NCBI GenBank assembly: GCA_018993265.1
Contig: JAGKSW010000054.1
Span: 1 to 64,000, forward strand
DNA from: Nostoc sp. TH1S01
GTDB taxonomy: Bacteria > Cyanobacteriota > Cyanobacteriia > Cyanobacteriales > Nostocaceae
Reading direction: 5' to 3'
DNA length: 64,000 nucleotides
Both the position numbers and the translations under genes were made by a program. A model generated the notes under the pieces. It was not told where the DNA came from and ran no database searches. It was given only the letters and a program-made list of their open reading frames with translations. This document shows positions 39,505-50,394 of the stretch, in pieces; position 1 is the stretch's first letter; each line of letters opens with the position of its first letter.

Positions 39505-40476
39505 ATGGCAGATCAACAGCCACAGGTAGTTTCTGGGTTACAACTTTGGCAGTGGCGTAACCAAGCAATTCAAGCTGCGATCGCTGCTGCTGTACCACCA
39601 TTAGAAGTTGATTGGCTGCTGCAAGAAATTGCTGGTTTAGACCGTTTAGCACTGCGTTTAGAATCTTTCAAAGATTGGTCGGAAATACCAATCACCATGT
39701 CTTTGGCAGATTTAGAGCAACTTTGGCAGAAACGATTGCGCGATCGCTTACCAGTGCAGTACATTGCCGGAGTTACGCCTTGGCGCAAATTTAAACTGGC
39801 GGTGTCGAGTGCGGTGTTAATTCCTCGGCCAGAAACAGAGTGCTTAATTGATTTAGCAGTCGCGGCGATCGCCCAAAGTCAAGCTATCAACTTATTAGAT
39901 CAAGGGCATTGGGTAGACTTGGGAACTGGGAGTGGTGCGATCGCCATTGGACTAGCTGATGCATTGCCAAAAGCCAAGATTCATGCTGTTGATTACAGCA
40001 CAGCCGCCTTAGAAATTGCCCAAACCAACGCTAAAAATTTGGGATTTGCTGACCGGATTCACTTTTATCAAGGTTCTTGGTGGGAACCATTAACAACGCT
40101 CAAAGGGCAAGTCAGTGGAATGGTTTCCAATCCGCCATATATTCCGACTGAAACTGTGGCTACCCTAGAACCAGAAGTGAAGCAGCATGAGCCACATTTG
40201 GCATTAGATGGTGGTGCGGATGGCTTAGATGATATCCACTATTTAGTTGAAGTCTCCCCCAGTTATTTGCGACCTGGTGGTGTGTGGCTGATTGAAATGA
40301 TGGCGGGACAAGCGGGTGCAGTCAGAGAACTTTTGCAAAATCAAGGTAGCTATTGCGATATTCAAATCCATACTGATTTAGAGGGAGTTGAACGTTTTGC
40401 TTTAGCTTATGTGAGTGTTAAAGGTAACAGAGAACAGGGAACAGGGAACAGGGAACAGGGGATAGGTGACAGATAG
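39505..40476 (+). CDS. prmC: Release-factor glutamine methyltransferase PrmC
   Basis: IPRPETECLIDLA, WVDLGTGSGAIAIGLA, MVSNPPYIPTET. Confidence 0.93.
   Translation: MADQQPQVVSGLQLWQWRNQAIQAAIAAAVPPLEVDWLLQEIAGLDRLALRLESFKDWSEIPITMSLADLEQLWQKRLRDRLPVQYIAGVTPWRKFKLAVSSAVLIPRPETECLIDLAVAAIAQSQAINLLDQGHWVDLGTGSGAIAIGLADALPKAKIHAVDYSTAALEIAQTNAKNLGFADRIHFYQGSWWEPLTTLKGQVSGMVSNPPYIPTETVATLEPEVKQHEPHLALDGGADGLDDIHYLVEVSPSYLRPGGVWLIEMMAGQAGAVRELLQNQGSYCDIQIHTDLEGVERFALAYVSVKGNREQGTGNREQGIGDR
40430..40475 (+). repeat. STRR (GGGAACA-type) run forming the 3' end of the prmC coding region
   Basis: aacagagaacagggaacagggaacagggaacaggggatag encodes GNREQGTGNREQGIGDR*. Confidence 0.9.
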
Positions 40477-40581
40477 GGGTGAAAGAGTTTTGGATAGATA
40501 CATCTCTACACCCTTACAGAAGTTATGAGTGAAAATACAAAAATTAGATGTTTTCATTCATAACTTCTCACATTTGTAACT

Positions 40582-41169
40582 ATGGCTGAAGTTTCTCTAG
40601 AAGACCTGATAAAAGGCGCACAGGCTGGCTGTTTAGTAAGTTTTCCGACTGATACTGTGCCAGCACTGGCGACTTTACCAGAAAAAGCTGTTTTAATTTT
40701 TGCCGCCAAGCAGCGCAGTCAGGATAAACCTTTGATTTTGATGGGTGCTAGTGCTGAGGATTTATGGCCTTATGTCAAAGGTAGCGAACATGAATATGAA
40801 ATTTGGCAACAAGTAGTTAATAAATATTGGCCGGGAGCGTTAACGTTAGTATTGCCAGCTAGCGATCGCTTGCCCAAACAAATGAACCCTACTGACCCAA
40901 CTACGATTGGTATCCGAGTTCCAAATAGTGCGATCGCTCGGTCAATTTTGGCGAAAACAGGCCCTTTAGCCACAACCAGTGCTAATTTTTCTGGACAGCC
41001 GCCTTTACAAACAATGGCAGAAATTACGCTGCAATTTCCTGATGCTTTAACTTTGGCAACGAAAGGACTTATTAACGAAATTTCTGGAGTTGGTTTACCT
41101 TCTACCGTTGCTAAGTGGACAGGAACAAACTGGCAAATTTTGCGTCAAGGAAGAATTACGTTAGATTAG
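40582..41169 (+). CDS. tsaC: L-threonylcarbamoyladenylate synthase (Sua5/YciO/YrdC family)
   Basis: VSFPTDTVPALATLPEKAVLIFAAKQRSQDKPLILMG, PGALTLVLPAS, IGIRVPNSAIARSIL, TSANFSGQ. Confidence 0.85.
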   Translation: MAEVSLEDLIKGAQAGCLVSFPTDTVPALATLPEKAVLIFAAKQRSQDKPLILMGASAEDLWPYVKGSEHEYEIWQQVVNKYWPGALTLVLPASDRLPKQMNPTDPTTIGIRVPNSAIARSILAKTGPLATTSANFSGQPPLQTMAEITLQFPDALTLATKGLINEISGVGLPSTVAKWTGTNWQILRQGRITLD

Positions 41170-41233
41170 TCAGAAAATTCGGAAATTAATTTTTAGCATT
41201 GTGGTCAATTAAAAAGTTAATAATTGCCAAATT

Positions 41234-42136
41234 ATGAATTGGAGCAACTGGGCATATCTCGGAGTTGGAATCATATTAGGAATCAGTTTTCGTTGGTTAT
41301 TTGCCAAGTCAGCAGATACTAGCCCTAACTTATCACCAGTAGTATCAGAAGAAAAAGAAACTGTGCCGCAATTGCGGCAAGAAATGAAGCAAACGCAGTT
41401 GGCTTATCAAATGGCGCAGGAAATGGGTCAGTTTAAAGCGGGTTTTTTAGCACGCACTACTCATGAATTGCGATCGCCACTTAATAGTTTGATTGGCTTG
41501 CATCAATTAATTTTGTCAGACTTATGTGAAAATCCGGAAGAAGAACGAGAATTTATTACCCAAGCTCACGAAAAAGCTTTGAAATTGCTGCATTTGATGG
41601 ATGAAATTCTCAGTGTTTCTCGAACTGAATCTGGTACGAACAAATTAGATATTCAGCCCCGCTGCTTAGACACAATTTTTCAGGAAGTTAAAGACTTAAC
41701 TTATATGCAGGCGGCTAATCGAAATTTTCCGTTGCAGATGTCAGCCATAGATCCTGAAATTTATGTATTAGCAGATCATCGCTGGCTACGCCAAGTATTA
41801 GTTAATTTAGTAGATACTGCAATTACACAAATGCAAGAGGGTAGGATCTGTGTTTCCGCTACAGTTGCAGATACTACTAATACGGCTCATATATATCTAG
41901 ATGTTCCTACCCATGCTCTACCTGAAAGTGAGCCAATTGATTTAATGAAACATGATAATAATGAGCCTCCTCAAATTCAAGATGAGAAGGCAAATCTTTC
42001 TCCTGGAATGAAATTATTACTCAATCAAACACTTTTAGAAGTCATGGGAGCAAAATTAGAAATACTTCCCAAGTCAACAGCTTCAGAATCAATTGAGCCA
42101 CTAACTAGGATACAAATATCTCTTCCCGTAGCTTGA
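41234..42136 (+). CDS. Membrane-anchored histidine kinase-like protein with degenerate ATPase domain
   Basis: HisKA FKAGFLARTTHELRSPLNSLIGLHQL; HATPase region WLRQVLVNLVDTAITQMQEGRI lacks the canonical N-box and clear G boxes. Confidence 0.8.
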   Translation: MNWSNWAYLGVGIILGISFRWLFAKSADTSPNLSPVVSEEKETVPQLRQEMKQTQLAYQMAQEMGQFKAGFLARTTHELRSPLNSLIGLHQLILSDLCENPEEEREFITQAHEKALKLLHLMDEILSVSRTESGTNKLDIQPRCLDTIFQEVKDLTYMQAANRNFPLQMSAIDPEIYVLADHRWLRQVLVNLVDTAITQMQEGRICVSATVADTTNTAHIYLDVPTHALPESEPIDLMKHDNNEPPQIQDEKANLSPGMKLLLNQTLLEVMGAKLEILPKSTASESIEPLTRIQISLPVA

Positions 42137-42261
42137 AAAAGTGCTGAGTCACCGAAGTTTGCAAAGGCGGGAAAACCCACCGAACTTTGCTCAACGAGGG
42201 GAACCCGCGTTGAGCAAGTTCTCTTAGCACGCAACTTCTCACTGAGTGCTGAGTAAAAAAT

Positions 42262-42296
42262 CTGATTCCCTAGCCCCTAGCCTCTAGCCTCTATTC
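42262..42296 (+). repeat. STRR, CTAGCCT heptamer type
   Basis: tccctagcccctagcctctagcctctattcc. Confidence 0.8.
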
Positions 42297-42761
42297 CTGA
42301 AACTGTAATTCTACTGCGGAGAGGGAACTTAGCTGTTTAGATTGGTTATATAGCACCATAGTTGTAGTGGTATTAGGTGTAAAACCCATTTTTTTGTAGA
42401 ATCCTTGTTGGTGAGTAGTCATTAAATACACTCGCTCCACACACTTCATGCGGGGATGGTTCAAAACGGTTTCGACCAACTTGCTTCCTAGTCCAGTGCC
42501 TTGGTAGTCTGGGTGAATGACTACATCCCAGATTGTGGCGCGATAAATTCCATCAGAAGTTGCTCTAGCAAAGCCAACTAGCTTTGTATCATCCCACAGA
42601 GAAATTACTGGGTCGCTGTTGGTAACAGCTATGTTTAAATCCTCAATACTACGTCCTTTTGCCCAAAAAGCTGCAATATTAAATAATTCTTGGAGTTGGT
42701 AAAGGTCGATGTCAGAATGGCGATCGCTAAATTTAATCTGAGGATGGTTCATGTGTAGCAA
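42291..42761 (-). CDS. GNAT-family N-acetyltransferase, paralog of 37057..37602
   Basis: [41 protein letters not shown]; Met at 42752 is an alternative start. Confidence 0.88.
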   Translation of the reverse strand: MLHMNHPQIKFSDRHSDIDLYQLQELFNIAAFWAKGRSIEDLNIAVTNSDPVISLWDDTKLVGFARATSDGIYRATIWDVVIHPDYQGTGLGSKLVETVLNHPRMKCVERVYLMTTHQQGFYKKMGFTPNTTTTMVLYNQSKQLSSLSAVELQFQE

Positions 42762-42874
42762 CTCAATTGCACCAATAAGTATGTTTGCTTTTATTTAGTC
42801 ATATTGTGCAGAAAATTTTTCCATAGGCATACTGAAATGCAACTATATACAAATTTATTTATTGAAGACTAAAT

Positions 42875-43267
42875 TTATTGACAAATTAACTTCCACAGAG
42901 GATGACTAGGGCCTTGTTGGCGGATGCGACAAACTTGTTTTTCTAAGCGTTCTTTTTCCCGTTGTGGTAGTCCCATTAAAATATTACGGCTTTGCCAAAC
43001 TAAAACAGAAACGGTCATAGCAATACAAAAACTTAAACCTAGGGTAGACAGTGGATGATAGATGAGTCCATATCGCACTGCTACCCAGGTAAAGTATTGT
43101 TGCCACAGGGCAATTTCGGAGCGTAAATTCCACAGACTCACAGGTGCAATCAGCAGCCATAAAAATGCCACAAACAACCATCTGCCATACACTGTCAGCT
43201 GATGTAGTTTCTGAACTTGTTTAGCAAAAGATGGGTCAGTAATTGATGGTTGTTCTGATTGATCCAT
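42875..43267 (-). CDS. Hypothetical two-TM protein
   Basis: Two hydrophobic segments LFVAFLWLLIAPVSLW and LGLSFCIAMTVSVLVW. Confidence 0.6.
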   Translation of the reverse strand: MDQSEQPSITDPSFAKQVQKLHQLTVYGRWLFVAFLWLLIAPVSLWNLRSEIALWQQYFTWVAVRYGLIYHPLSTLGLSFCIAMTVSVLVWQSRNILMGLPQREKERLEKQVCRIRQQGPSHPLWKLICQ

Positions 43268-43429
43268 AGCAGGAAAAGGTCACGCGGACGCGGATGCAAA
43301 TAGTGTTAGCAATTTTTGATTTTAAATGCGAGATTTTGGGTTGTTTTTGAATTTGAGTCTTGGTTTTAGAAAGGTGGAAGCAGTATAAACAACATTTCAG
43401 TGAGTTAATCGAAAATCCACAATGATTGA

Positions 43430-44416
43430 CTAACTATCGGCTGATGCGTCAAATGCTTCACTGTTGGTGACTATATTAGGTTTCCCGGTACGTTCTCGCC
43501 ACAAAGCCAGGAGAGTACTAGCAATAAAAATACTGGAGTAAGCCCCGGCGATGAAACCAATAATTAAAGCTAAGGCAAAGTTTTTTAGGGTTTCTCCCCC
43601 AAACAGAAAGATGGCAAATAAGGTCAATAAGGTGGTTAAGGTAGTGTTGATTGACCTACTTAGGGTTTGATTGACGGCATCATCAACAATTTCGGCAATT
43701 GGGCGGTTAGGATTAGTTTTGAGGGTTTCACGAATGCGATCATAAATTACCACTGTGTCGTTGACTGAAAACCCAGTAATTGTCAGCAAAGCGACGATGA
43801 AGAGGCTATCTACTTCTGTTCCGAAGACCAGACCTAAAATGGAGAAGATGCCTACTGTGATCAACACATCGTGAAACAGAGCAATAATCGCAAAGATGGC
43901 ATAATCTAACTGGAATCGGAAAGCCAAGTAAACAACAATCCCCGCAAAGGACACCACCAAAGCAATTATCCCAGAGGTAAATAACTCTCTTCCCAAGGTA
44001 GGCCCAACAGTGTCAATTTGGTTTTTCTGCTCGTCAAAAGCACCGACTTTGGAACTTAAAGCATTTTGCAACTGGGTACGCTGATCGCGATTTAAATTTT
44101 TTGTCCGAATTAGTATACCGTTTTCTTTTCTAGTTTCTTGATCGGCAACAATTTGGATACTACTATCGCCTAGCCCTTGTTCTTTGGCAACTTCCCGAAC
44201 AACGTTGATATCAATTGGCTGTTCACAGTTTTTCGGTTGACTGCAATCTCGTTCAAACTGTAATCTTGTACCACCGACAAAATCTAAACTTGGACGTAGA
44301 GGCGCACGGATATTCGGATTTTGCCAAGAAATCACCATTGAGATGATACCAGCGAGGATCACTGCACAAGAGATAGTCCACCAAAGCGATCGCGATTTGT
44401 TAATACTCAGTTTCAT
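43430..44416 (-). CDS. secF: Protein translocase subunit SecF
   Basis: [39 protein letters not shown]; overlaps secD stop. Confidence 0.93.
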   Translation of the reverse strand: MKLSINKSRSLWWTISCAVILAGIISMVISWQNPNIRAPLRPSLDFVGGTRLQFERDCSQPKNCEQPIDINVVREVAKEQGLGDSSIQIVADQETRKENGILIRTKNLNRDQRTQLQNALSSKVGAFDEQKNQIDTVGPTLGRELFTSGIIALVVSFAGIVVYLAFRFQLDYAIFAIIALFHDVLITVGIFSILGLVFGTEVDSLFIVALLTITGFSVNDTVVIYDRIRETLKTNPNRPIAEIVDDAVNQTLSRSINTTLTTLLTLFAIFLFGGETLKNFALALIIGFIAGAYSSIFIASTLLALWRERTGKPNIVTNSEAFDASADS

Positions 44417-45858
44417 TGCGCTACCTCAGTCTTATTAGATGCTCCTGATGCCGACAGGTTCGGACAGTAAAATTCTGGTTTTCGCAGTGCAGGAATCGAA
44501 ATTGCTAAAAACATAAAGGTACGACTACAGGTAATCGCAGTAAACATACTCACTGCTACACCCAAAGCCAAGGTTAGCGCAAAGCCTTTCACCAAACCAG
44601 CTCCTAGCCAGAATAACGCTGCACAAGCAATCACTGTTGTGACGTTGCCGTCTAAGATACTCGAAAAAGCTCGGTAAAAGCCAGATTCCACAGAGCGATA
44701 CAATGACTTACCTGCTTGTAGTTCTTCTCTTGTGCGCTCAAAAATTAGTACGTTAGCATCCACCGCCATACCAATACTCAGAATAAAACCTGCAATACCT
44801 GGCAATGTCAGTGTTACACCTAACAAGGCAAAGCAAGCCCAAGTCAGAATGGCGTAGATAATCAGAGCAATATTCGCAATTAATCCTGGTAGTCTATAGT
44901 ACAAAATCATAAATATTAATACTAAAAGCAGACCACCACTGCCTGCATAGATACTGCTGATAATACTGTCTTTACCCAAGGTTGCCCCAACGGTGCGGAT
45001 TTCAGCAATTTCCACTGGTACAGGTAACGCACCACCACGTAGTTGCACACCTAAATCATTGGCTTGTTGGGCTGTAAAGCGGCCTGTAATGACGGCTGCA
45101 CCACCAGTAATCCCAGTAGCTGCAAATTCTGGCCCAACTACAGGGGCGCTGATCAGTTCGTTATCGAGGAAAATGCCAATACTACGGCCTGTACCTGCTA
45201 GATTTTTGGTAAGTTCAGCAAATAATTCACCACCCTTCTGCTCGAAGCGAATGGCAACATTCCAATTGTTACCTTGTTGAGTCGGTTCACCGTAGGCATC
45301 TTGGAGGTATTTACCATTGAGTGGAGGATCGGTGCTTTCAAATAATTCCAGGATGGCTTGATTATTTTTTTGTAATTCTTCTTGATTTTTGTTAATTGCT
45401 GCTTTATCTGTGCTGTTGCGTAATTCTTGCTGTTTTGCTTTCAGTTCTGCGCGTGAAGATTGAAAGGCAAAAAGTTGAGTTTCAGTTCCAGGTTTTTGTT
45501 TACGAAATTCTAACTGAGCAGTACCGCCTAGTACTCTTTCTGCTTGTTCGGGATCATTTACCCCTGGTAACTGTACAAGAATTTTATCTGCACCTACGGT
45601 TTGGATGACTGGTTCGGAAACACCGAGGCCGTTAATTCTTCCTTCTACGACTTTTTGAACGCCTTCTAATTCGCGTTCGGTGATTTCCTTCATCCCTGGT
45701 GCGGGTTTGACTTGAATTGTAAGCTGGGAACCGCCGCGTAAATCCAGCCCCAGAGGGATAGGAATTGTGGCAATTACCGCGATCGCAGCGATTACCAAAA
45801 CTAATATCAAAGCTAATAGTGACTGCTGTCTTTGCATACCATAACTCGCAACTGACAA
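44413..45858 (-). CDS. secD: Protein translocase subunit SecD
   Basis: [50 protein letters not shown]. Confidence 0.94.
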   Translation of the reverse strand: MSVASYGMQRQQSLLALILVLVIAAIAVIATIPIPLGLDLRGGSQLTIQVKPAPGMKEITERELEGVQKVVEGRINGLGVSEPVIQTVGADKILVQLPGVNDPEQAERVLGGTAQLEFRKQKPGTETQLFAFQSSRAELKAKQQELRNSTDKAAINKNQEELQKNNQAILELFESTDPPLNGKYLQDAYGEPTQQGNNWNVAIRFEQKGGELFAELTKNLAGTGRSIGIFLDNELISAPVVGPEFAATGITGGAAVITGRFTAQQANDLGVQLRGGALPVPVEIAEIRTVGATLGKDSIISSIYAGSGGLLLVLIFMILYYRLPGLIANIALIIYAILTWACFALLGVTLTLPGIAGFILSIGMAVDANVLIFERTREELQAGKSLYRSVESGFYRAFSSILDGNVTTVIACAALFWLGAGLVKGFALTLALGVAVSMFTAITCSRTFMFLAISIPALRKPEFYCPNLSASGASNKTEVAQ

Positions 45859-45891
45859 ACGCTATAATAGCGTTCTTTGATTGAGTTACGG

Positions 45892-45925
45892 AAAGTATGA
45901 AGTATGAAGAGTGAAGTATGAAAGG
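45892..45925 (+). repeat. STRR, TATGAAG type
   Basis: aagtatgaagtatgaagagtgaagtatgaaa. Confidence 0.8.
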
Positions 45926-46027
45926 TTTAGACGCACGACGCACAGCGCCTTGCTGTAAGCTATGTTGAAATTCAAATTTCCAACTTCAGACTTTTTTCAG
46001 ACTTCATACTTCACACTTCAGACTTTT

Positions 46028-47011
46028 TTACACTCGCATTGCGACCATTTTTTGCACAGCTTCAACGATTTGCTCTGGCTGAACAATGGTGAGACGCTCT
46101 AGAGCGCCGTTGTAAGGTGTGGGAATATCTTGAGAAGATAGACGCAGTACTGGTGCATCTAATTCATCAAATAAGCGATCGTTAATGGAAGCAGTTAATT
46201 CTGCACCAATACCGCCAGTCCGCATACACTCTTCCACCACAATTACACGGTGGGTTTTGCGTATCGATGCACCAATGGTATCAAAATCCAGGGGTTTGAG
46301 TGATATTAAATCAATAACTTCGGGGTCGTAACCTTGTTTTTCTAAAGGTTTCACAGCTTGCATTACATGATGACGCATCCGTGAGTAAGTGAGAATTGTG
46401 ACATCTTTGCCTCGACGCACCACCTCTGCTTTATCCAAGGGCAAGAGGTATTCTTCTTCTGGTAAATTTTCTTTTAAGTTATACAAAAGTACATGTTCAA
46501 AGAACAGTACGGGATTATCGTCGCGGATGGCGGATTTGAGTAAACCTTTAGCGTTGTAGGGTGTGGAACAAGCCACAATTTTTAACCCTGGTACGGCTTG
46601 GAAGTATGCTTCTAGGCGTTGGGAATGTTCTGCGCCTAATTGTCTACCGACACCACCAGGGCCACGAATCACCATTGGAATTTTAAAGTTACCGCCGGAA
46701 GTATAACGCAGCATCCCAGCGTTGTTGGAAATTTGGTTGAAGGCTAAGAGCAGAAAGCCCATGTTCATACCTTCAATTATCGGTCGCAACCCAGTCATGG
46801 CCGCCCCGACTGCTATACCAGTAAAGCTATTTTCGGCGATGGGAGTGTCTAAAACCCTCAAGTCACCATACTTTTTGTATAAGTCTTTGGTGACTTTATA
46901 GGAACCGCCGTAATGTCCTACGTCTTCACCCAGAACAAATACACTGGAATCACGCGCCATTTCTTCATCAATGGCTTCCCGCAGAGCGTTGAAAAATAAT
47001 GTTTCTGCCAT
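46028..47011 (-). CDS. pdhB: Pyruvate dehydrogenase E1 component beta subunit
   Basis: [49 protein letters not shown]. Confidence 0.93.
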   Translation of the reverse strand: MAETLFFNALREAIDEEMARDSSVFVLGEDVGHYGGSYKVTKDLYKKYGDLRVLDTPIAENSFTGIAVGAAMTGLRPIIEGMNMGFLLLAFNQISNNAGMLRYTSGGNFKIPMVIRGPGGVGRQLGAEHSQRLEAYFQAVPGLKIVACSTPYNAKGLLKSAIRDDNPVLFFEHVLLYNLKENLPEEEYLLPLDKAEVVRRGKDVTILTYSRMRHHVMQAVKPLEKQGYDPEVIDLISLKPLDFDTIGASIRKTHRVIVVEECMRTGGIGAELTASINDRLFDELDAPVLRLSSQDIPTPYNGALERLTIVQPEQIVEAVQKMVAMRV

Positions 47012-47356
47012 TTAAACCTTTAGTTACGACTGTTGTTTTAGAATCTGATCGCGCCACCGTAGCAAATCCCGTGAGCGATCGCATTAGTACCACTTTGCGG
47101 AATTCAAAATTCAACGTGCTGATAATTATGAGCTTTTAATTGATTTTGAATTGTATTTATTTATATTTCCGCATTTTTAACCTACACTCCCAATCATTTG
47201 CCCAAGTCATGAATTTTCACTCCTGAATTTATGAGTCTTCCGTCAATGGAAATTAACGACTCAATGCTTCAGCAGTGGTGACGTACCAGATTTGTTTACC
47301 TAAGCGATCGCCATAAACTAGATTTTATCAGGGGCTATGCTACACTTAGCAGACTA

Positions 47357-47647
47357 TCAGGTGCAAACCGGCGAATCCGTCACCTGAGCTACCTGATTCT
47401 CAGGAAAGCGTTTTGGTCGTCCTGGTTTACGTTTATGGCGTTGATTGATAGATTTTTCGCTTGCTGCTGCCAATTCTTCTGGTGTACATTTGAACAAACG
47501 TAAAGCTTCTAGATATTTTTTGGGTGTCATTGTTGGTTCGGTACGCCCTGCTTCCCAGTTACGCACGCTGGTTTCACTGATTGCAAGCCTGAAGGCTACC
47601 TCTGCACGGCTAAGTCCAGCACGCTCTCTCAGGACTTGCATATCCAT
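47357..47647 (-). CDS. XRE-type helix-turn-helix regulator with basic GRP-containing C-terminal motif
   Basis: LRERAGLSRAEVAFRLAISETSVRNWEAGRTEPTMTPKKYLEALRLFKCTPEELAAA; KRKPGRPKRFP. Confidence 0.85.
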   Translation of the reverse strand: MDMQVLRERAGLSRAEVAFRLAISETSVRNWEAGRTEPTMTPKKYLEALRLFKCTPEELAAASEKSINQRHKRKPGRPKRFPENQVAQVTDSPVCT

Positions 47648-47817
47648 AGTTTCATGCTCCCCTTAAAAATAATTTTGAATTTATTTATTAAATCAATTGG
47701 CATTTAAGCCAATTGCAAAGAATTTATTAACTATCTTATTTTATAAGCGATCGCCAGATCCTCTAGCAAACGAGGTATAAGATTCATAATATAAAGAATT
47801 AAAATATACAAATAAAG

Positions 47818-48780
47818 TCAATTTGAAACCGAGATAGTAGAGTTTGCTACACGTCGTTTAAAAATAATCATCTGATTACCGACAATCGGATTGCGCGCAA
47901 TTAATCTATCTTGAGAATCGACTATTTCTAAATGACTAAAATTGAGTTCTTGAGAACGTTGTAATATTTCCGATGCAAGTTTGTCTTGTTGAGATTCTTT
48001 GAGAGTATACCAATCGTTATTAATTTTAATAATTAAATTACTAGTACGGAAATTAGCTTGAATTGACTCTATCAGACCAGAGGCAAAGCGATCGCTAATT
48101 TCTGCCACTTGATTTTCAATAGCCGCAATCAAAATTTGTTCTGGGGTTAATTTTACTGCGGGTGTTGGTGTTGGTTCCGGTGTTGGTGTAGGAGTAACTT
48201 CTGGTTCTGGTTCTGGTGTTGGCGTGGCAGTTACTTCTGGTTCCGGTTCTGGTGTTGGTGTAGGAGTTATTTCTGCTTCCGGTTCTGGTGTTGGCGTGGG
48301 AGTTACTTCTGGTTCTGGTGGTGGCGAAATTTCTGCTGGCGGTTGAGGTTCTGGCGCAGTTGACTCTGGTGGAATAGTTACCGTTGGCGTTGGTACTGGA
48401 ACCTCTTCCACTGGAGGAATGGTTGCTATTTCTGTGGGTTTACTCGCAAAGAAGCTAGAAGTTGTCCAAACCACTAGAACCACAGCAATTCCAGCAATAA
48501 TTCCAGTCAAAGTTGTGTCTGATAACTTCCTGGAGAAATTTACAGGTAATAAAGAGCGAATTTTAGCTAACAATCCACTCCAAGCTAATTGGAACTGCTC
48601 CCAAATACCTGAAGTATCTGTTGCAGATGACTCAGCCTCTAGTTTCACCACGGCTGTCTCTAAAACCCCAATTGTCCCCCGCAAAATTCGGATAATAGCC
48701 GCCTTCCAAATTGGTGGCTTTCTTTGGTAGGGTTCTTGAGGAGAAGAAGGTTGTGAATTCTGATTGTCTCGTCGTGACAT
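47818..48780 (-). CDS. Hypothetical single-TM protein with Pro/Thr/Glu repeat linker
   Basis: TM GIIAGIAVVLVVWTTSSFF; repeats (V/I)TPTPTPEPEPE. Confidence 0.75.
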   Translation of the reverse strand: MSRRDNQNSQPSSPQEPYQRKPPIWKAAIIRILRGTIGVLETAVVKLEAESSATDTSGIWEQFQLAWSGLLAKIRSLLPVNFSRKLSDTTLTGIIAGIAVVLVVWTTSSFFASKPTEIATIPPVEEVPVPTPTVTIPPESTAPEPQPPAEISPPPEPEVTPTPTPEPEAEITPTPTPEPEPEVTATPTPEPEPEVTPTPTPEPTPTPAVKLTPEQILIAAIENQVAEISDRFASGLIESIQANFRTSNLIIKINNDWYTLKESQQDKLASEILQRSQELNFSHLEIVDSQDRLIARNPIVGNQMIIFKRRVANSTISVSN

Positions 48781-48961
48781 GGAACTTTCACCAAAAGCAG
48801 CGAATCAAAGACAAACAACATATAGCAGGTGATAGGTTACGAGTATTTATTTTTCCTCATCTATGCTTCGGCTGCCATACATCAAACAGCATCTGTCTGT
48901 TTTGCCTTAATGTATCTTATACTGCGTGCTTGTATAACAATCGTTGATGCCTGAATACGGC

Positions 48962-48996
48962 ATTCATACTTCATACTTCATACTTCATACTTCATA
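48962..48996 (+). repeat. STRR, CTTCATA heptamer, near-perfect run
   Basis: attcatacttcatacttcatacttcatacttcataaa, directly upstream of the 49001 gene start. Confidence 0.9.
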
Positions 48997-49000
48997 AATT

Positions 49001-49909
49001 ATGAAACTGAAACGCCGTCAATTTTTATCTTTAGGTAGCCTGGGAGCTATTGGTACAGGAATTCTCGGCTGGACTTTAGCTCATCACAACAGTTATACCG
49101 ATGATTTTGTCGCCACAGCAGCTAAACCAGCGAAAAAAGACTTACTATTGCGTTTTGTTTCTGTGGCAGATACCGGAACTGGTGCCAAAGGACAATATGC
49201 TGTTGCTGAAGCAATGAATTTTTATCACAAGCAAAATCCATATAATTTAGTAGTTTTAGCTGGCGATAATATTTATAACAATGGCGAAATAGAAAAAATT
49301 GGTGCAGTTTTTGAACGTCCTTATCAACCTTTACTCAAAAAAGGTGTTAAATTTCAAGCTTGTTTAGGTAATCACGATATTCGTACTGCTAACGGTGAGC
49401 CACAACTGAAATATGCTGGTTTTAATATGCAGGGAAAACGTTACTATACATTTCGCCGTAATCAAGTGCAATTTTTTGCTTTAGATACTAACAACAATGC
49501 TGATTGGAAAAAACAACTACCTTGGTTAGAACAAGAATTAAGCCGTAGTGATGCACCTTGGAAAGTTGTATTTGGTCATCATCCAATTTACGCTTCTGGT
49601 GTTTATGGTAGTAACCCAGAGTTTATTAAAGTTTTTACACCTTTGTTTCAAAAATATGGTGTACAACTTTATATTAATGGTCACGAACACCACTATGAAC
49701 GGACTAAATCTATTAATGGCACAACTTATTTAATTACTGGCGGTGGTGCGGGTACTCGTCCTGTAGGACGTTCTGAGTGGACTGAGTATTCTGCTTCTAG
49801 CTTGAGTTTTGCAGCTTATGAAGTGTATGCCGATAGAATAGAAGTTCAGGCTATTGGTACTGATAAGCGTGTTTTTGATCAGGGTGTTATTCCGATTAAA
49901 AGTGCTTAG
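49001..49909 (+). CDS. Tat-type exported metallophosphoesterase (acid phosphatase-like)
   Basis: RRQFLSLGSLGAIGTGILG; FVSVADTGTGAKGQ, VLAGDNIY, CLGNHDIR, FGHHPIYASG, NGHEHHYER. Confidence 0.88.
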   Translation: MKLKRRQFLSLGSLGAIGTGILGWTLAHHNSYTDDFVATAAKPAKKDLLLRFVSVADTGTGAKGQYAVAEAMNFYHKQNPYNLVVLAGDNIYNNGEIEKIGAVFERPYQPLLKKGVKFQACLGNHDIRTANGEPQLKYAGFNMQGKRYYTFRRNQVQFFALDTNNNADWKKQLPWLEQELSRSDAPWKVVFGHHPIYASGVYGSNPEFIKVFTPLFQKYGVQLYINGHEHHYERTKSINGTTYLITGGGAGTRPVGRSEWTEYSASSLSFAAYEVYADRIEVQAIGTDKRVFDQGVIPIKSA

Positions 49910-49986
49910 TTAAGTCAATCAAAATTTCGCGCAAAGGCGCAAAGGCGCAAAGTTAAAGGTGGGCAATGCCCACCAAATCTATTAAG

Positions 49987-50394
49987 TTAATTTTGGATAT
50001 CTTTGACTTTTGACGGATACATTTTAGACAGATTTGATTTTAAATAAACTACATTGATATCTTGAATATTTCCAGCTTTTGTGTCTGATTTATCCAAAGA
50101 TTTTGTTCTGGCGAAACTATGAGGTTGCTCTTGCTTAACAGCATCATTAATTGAGGAACTCATAGTAGTTTTTGAATCTAATTTTTCAGCTATAAATTGC
50201 TTCTGTTCTTTGATTAAACGACTGTAAGTTCGTTGAGGCATAAAATGAATCGGATTATATCCAACAAAACGCAAAATTAATACACAAGCCCAAGAATATC
50301 TACCATCACTAATAGCTTCGATTACTTGATCTAACTGTTCGGGAGTAATCAGACTGTGGAAGTTTTTTTGAGAAGACGGCATTTGGTAGTTCAT
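49987..50394 (-). CDS. HetP-family protein
   Basis: LITPEQLDQVIEAISDGRYSWACVLILRFVGYNPIHFMPQRTYSRLIKEQKQ, the HetP-type core; start MNYQMPSS at 50394. Confidence 0.85.
   Translation of the reverse strand: MNYQMPSSQKNFHSLITPEQLDQVIEAISDGRYSWACVLILRFVGYNPIHFMPQRTYSRLIKEQKQFIAEKLDSKTTMSSSINDAVKQEQPHSFARTKSLDKSDTKAGNIQDINVVYLKSNLSKMYPSKVKDIQN

Noticed and set aside
42135-42240. Hairpin-rich sequence after the histidine kinase considered as a novel ncRNA
   Set aside because: Looks like a common dispersed Nostoc repeat (gaaaacccaccg/gaggggaacccgcg); nothing supports a dedicated RNA
47818-48320. Pro/Thr/Glu repeats considered as a CRISPR-like or non-coding repeat array
   Set aside because: They are in-frame 12-aa coding repeats of a single membrane protein, with no spacers
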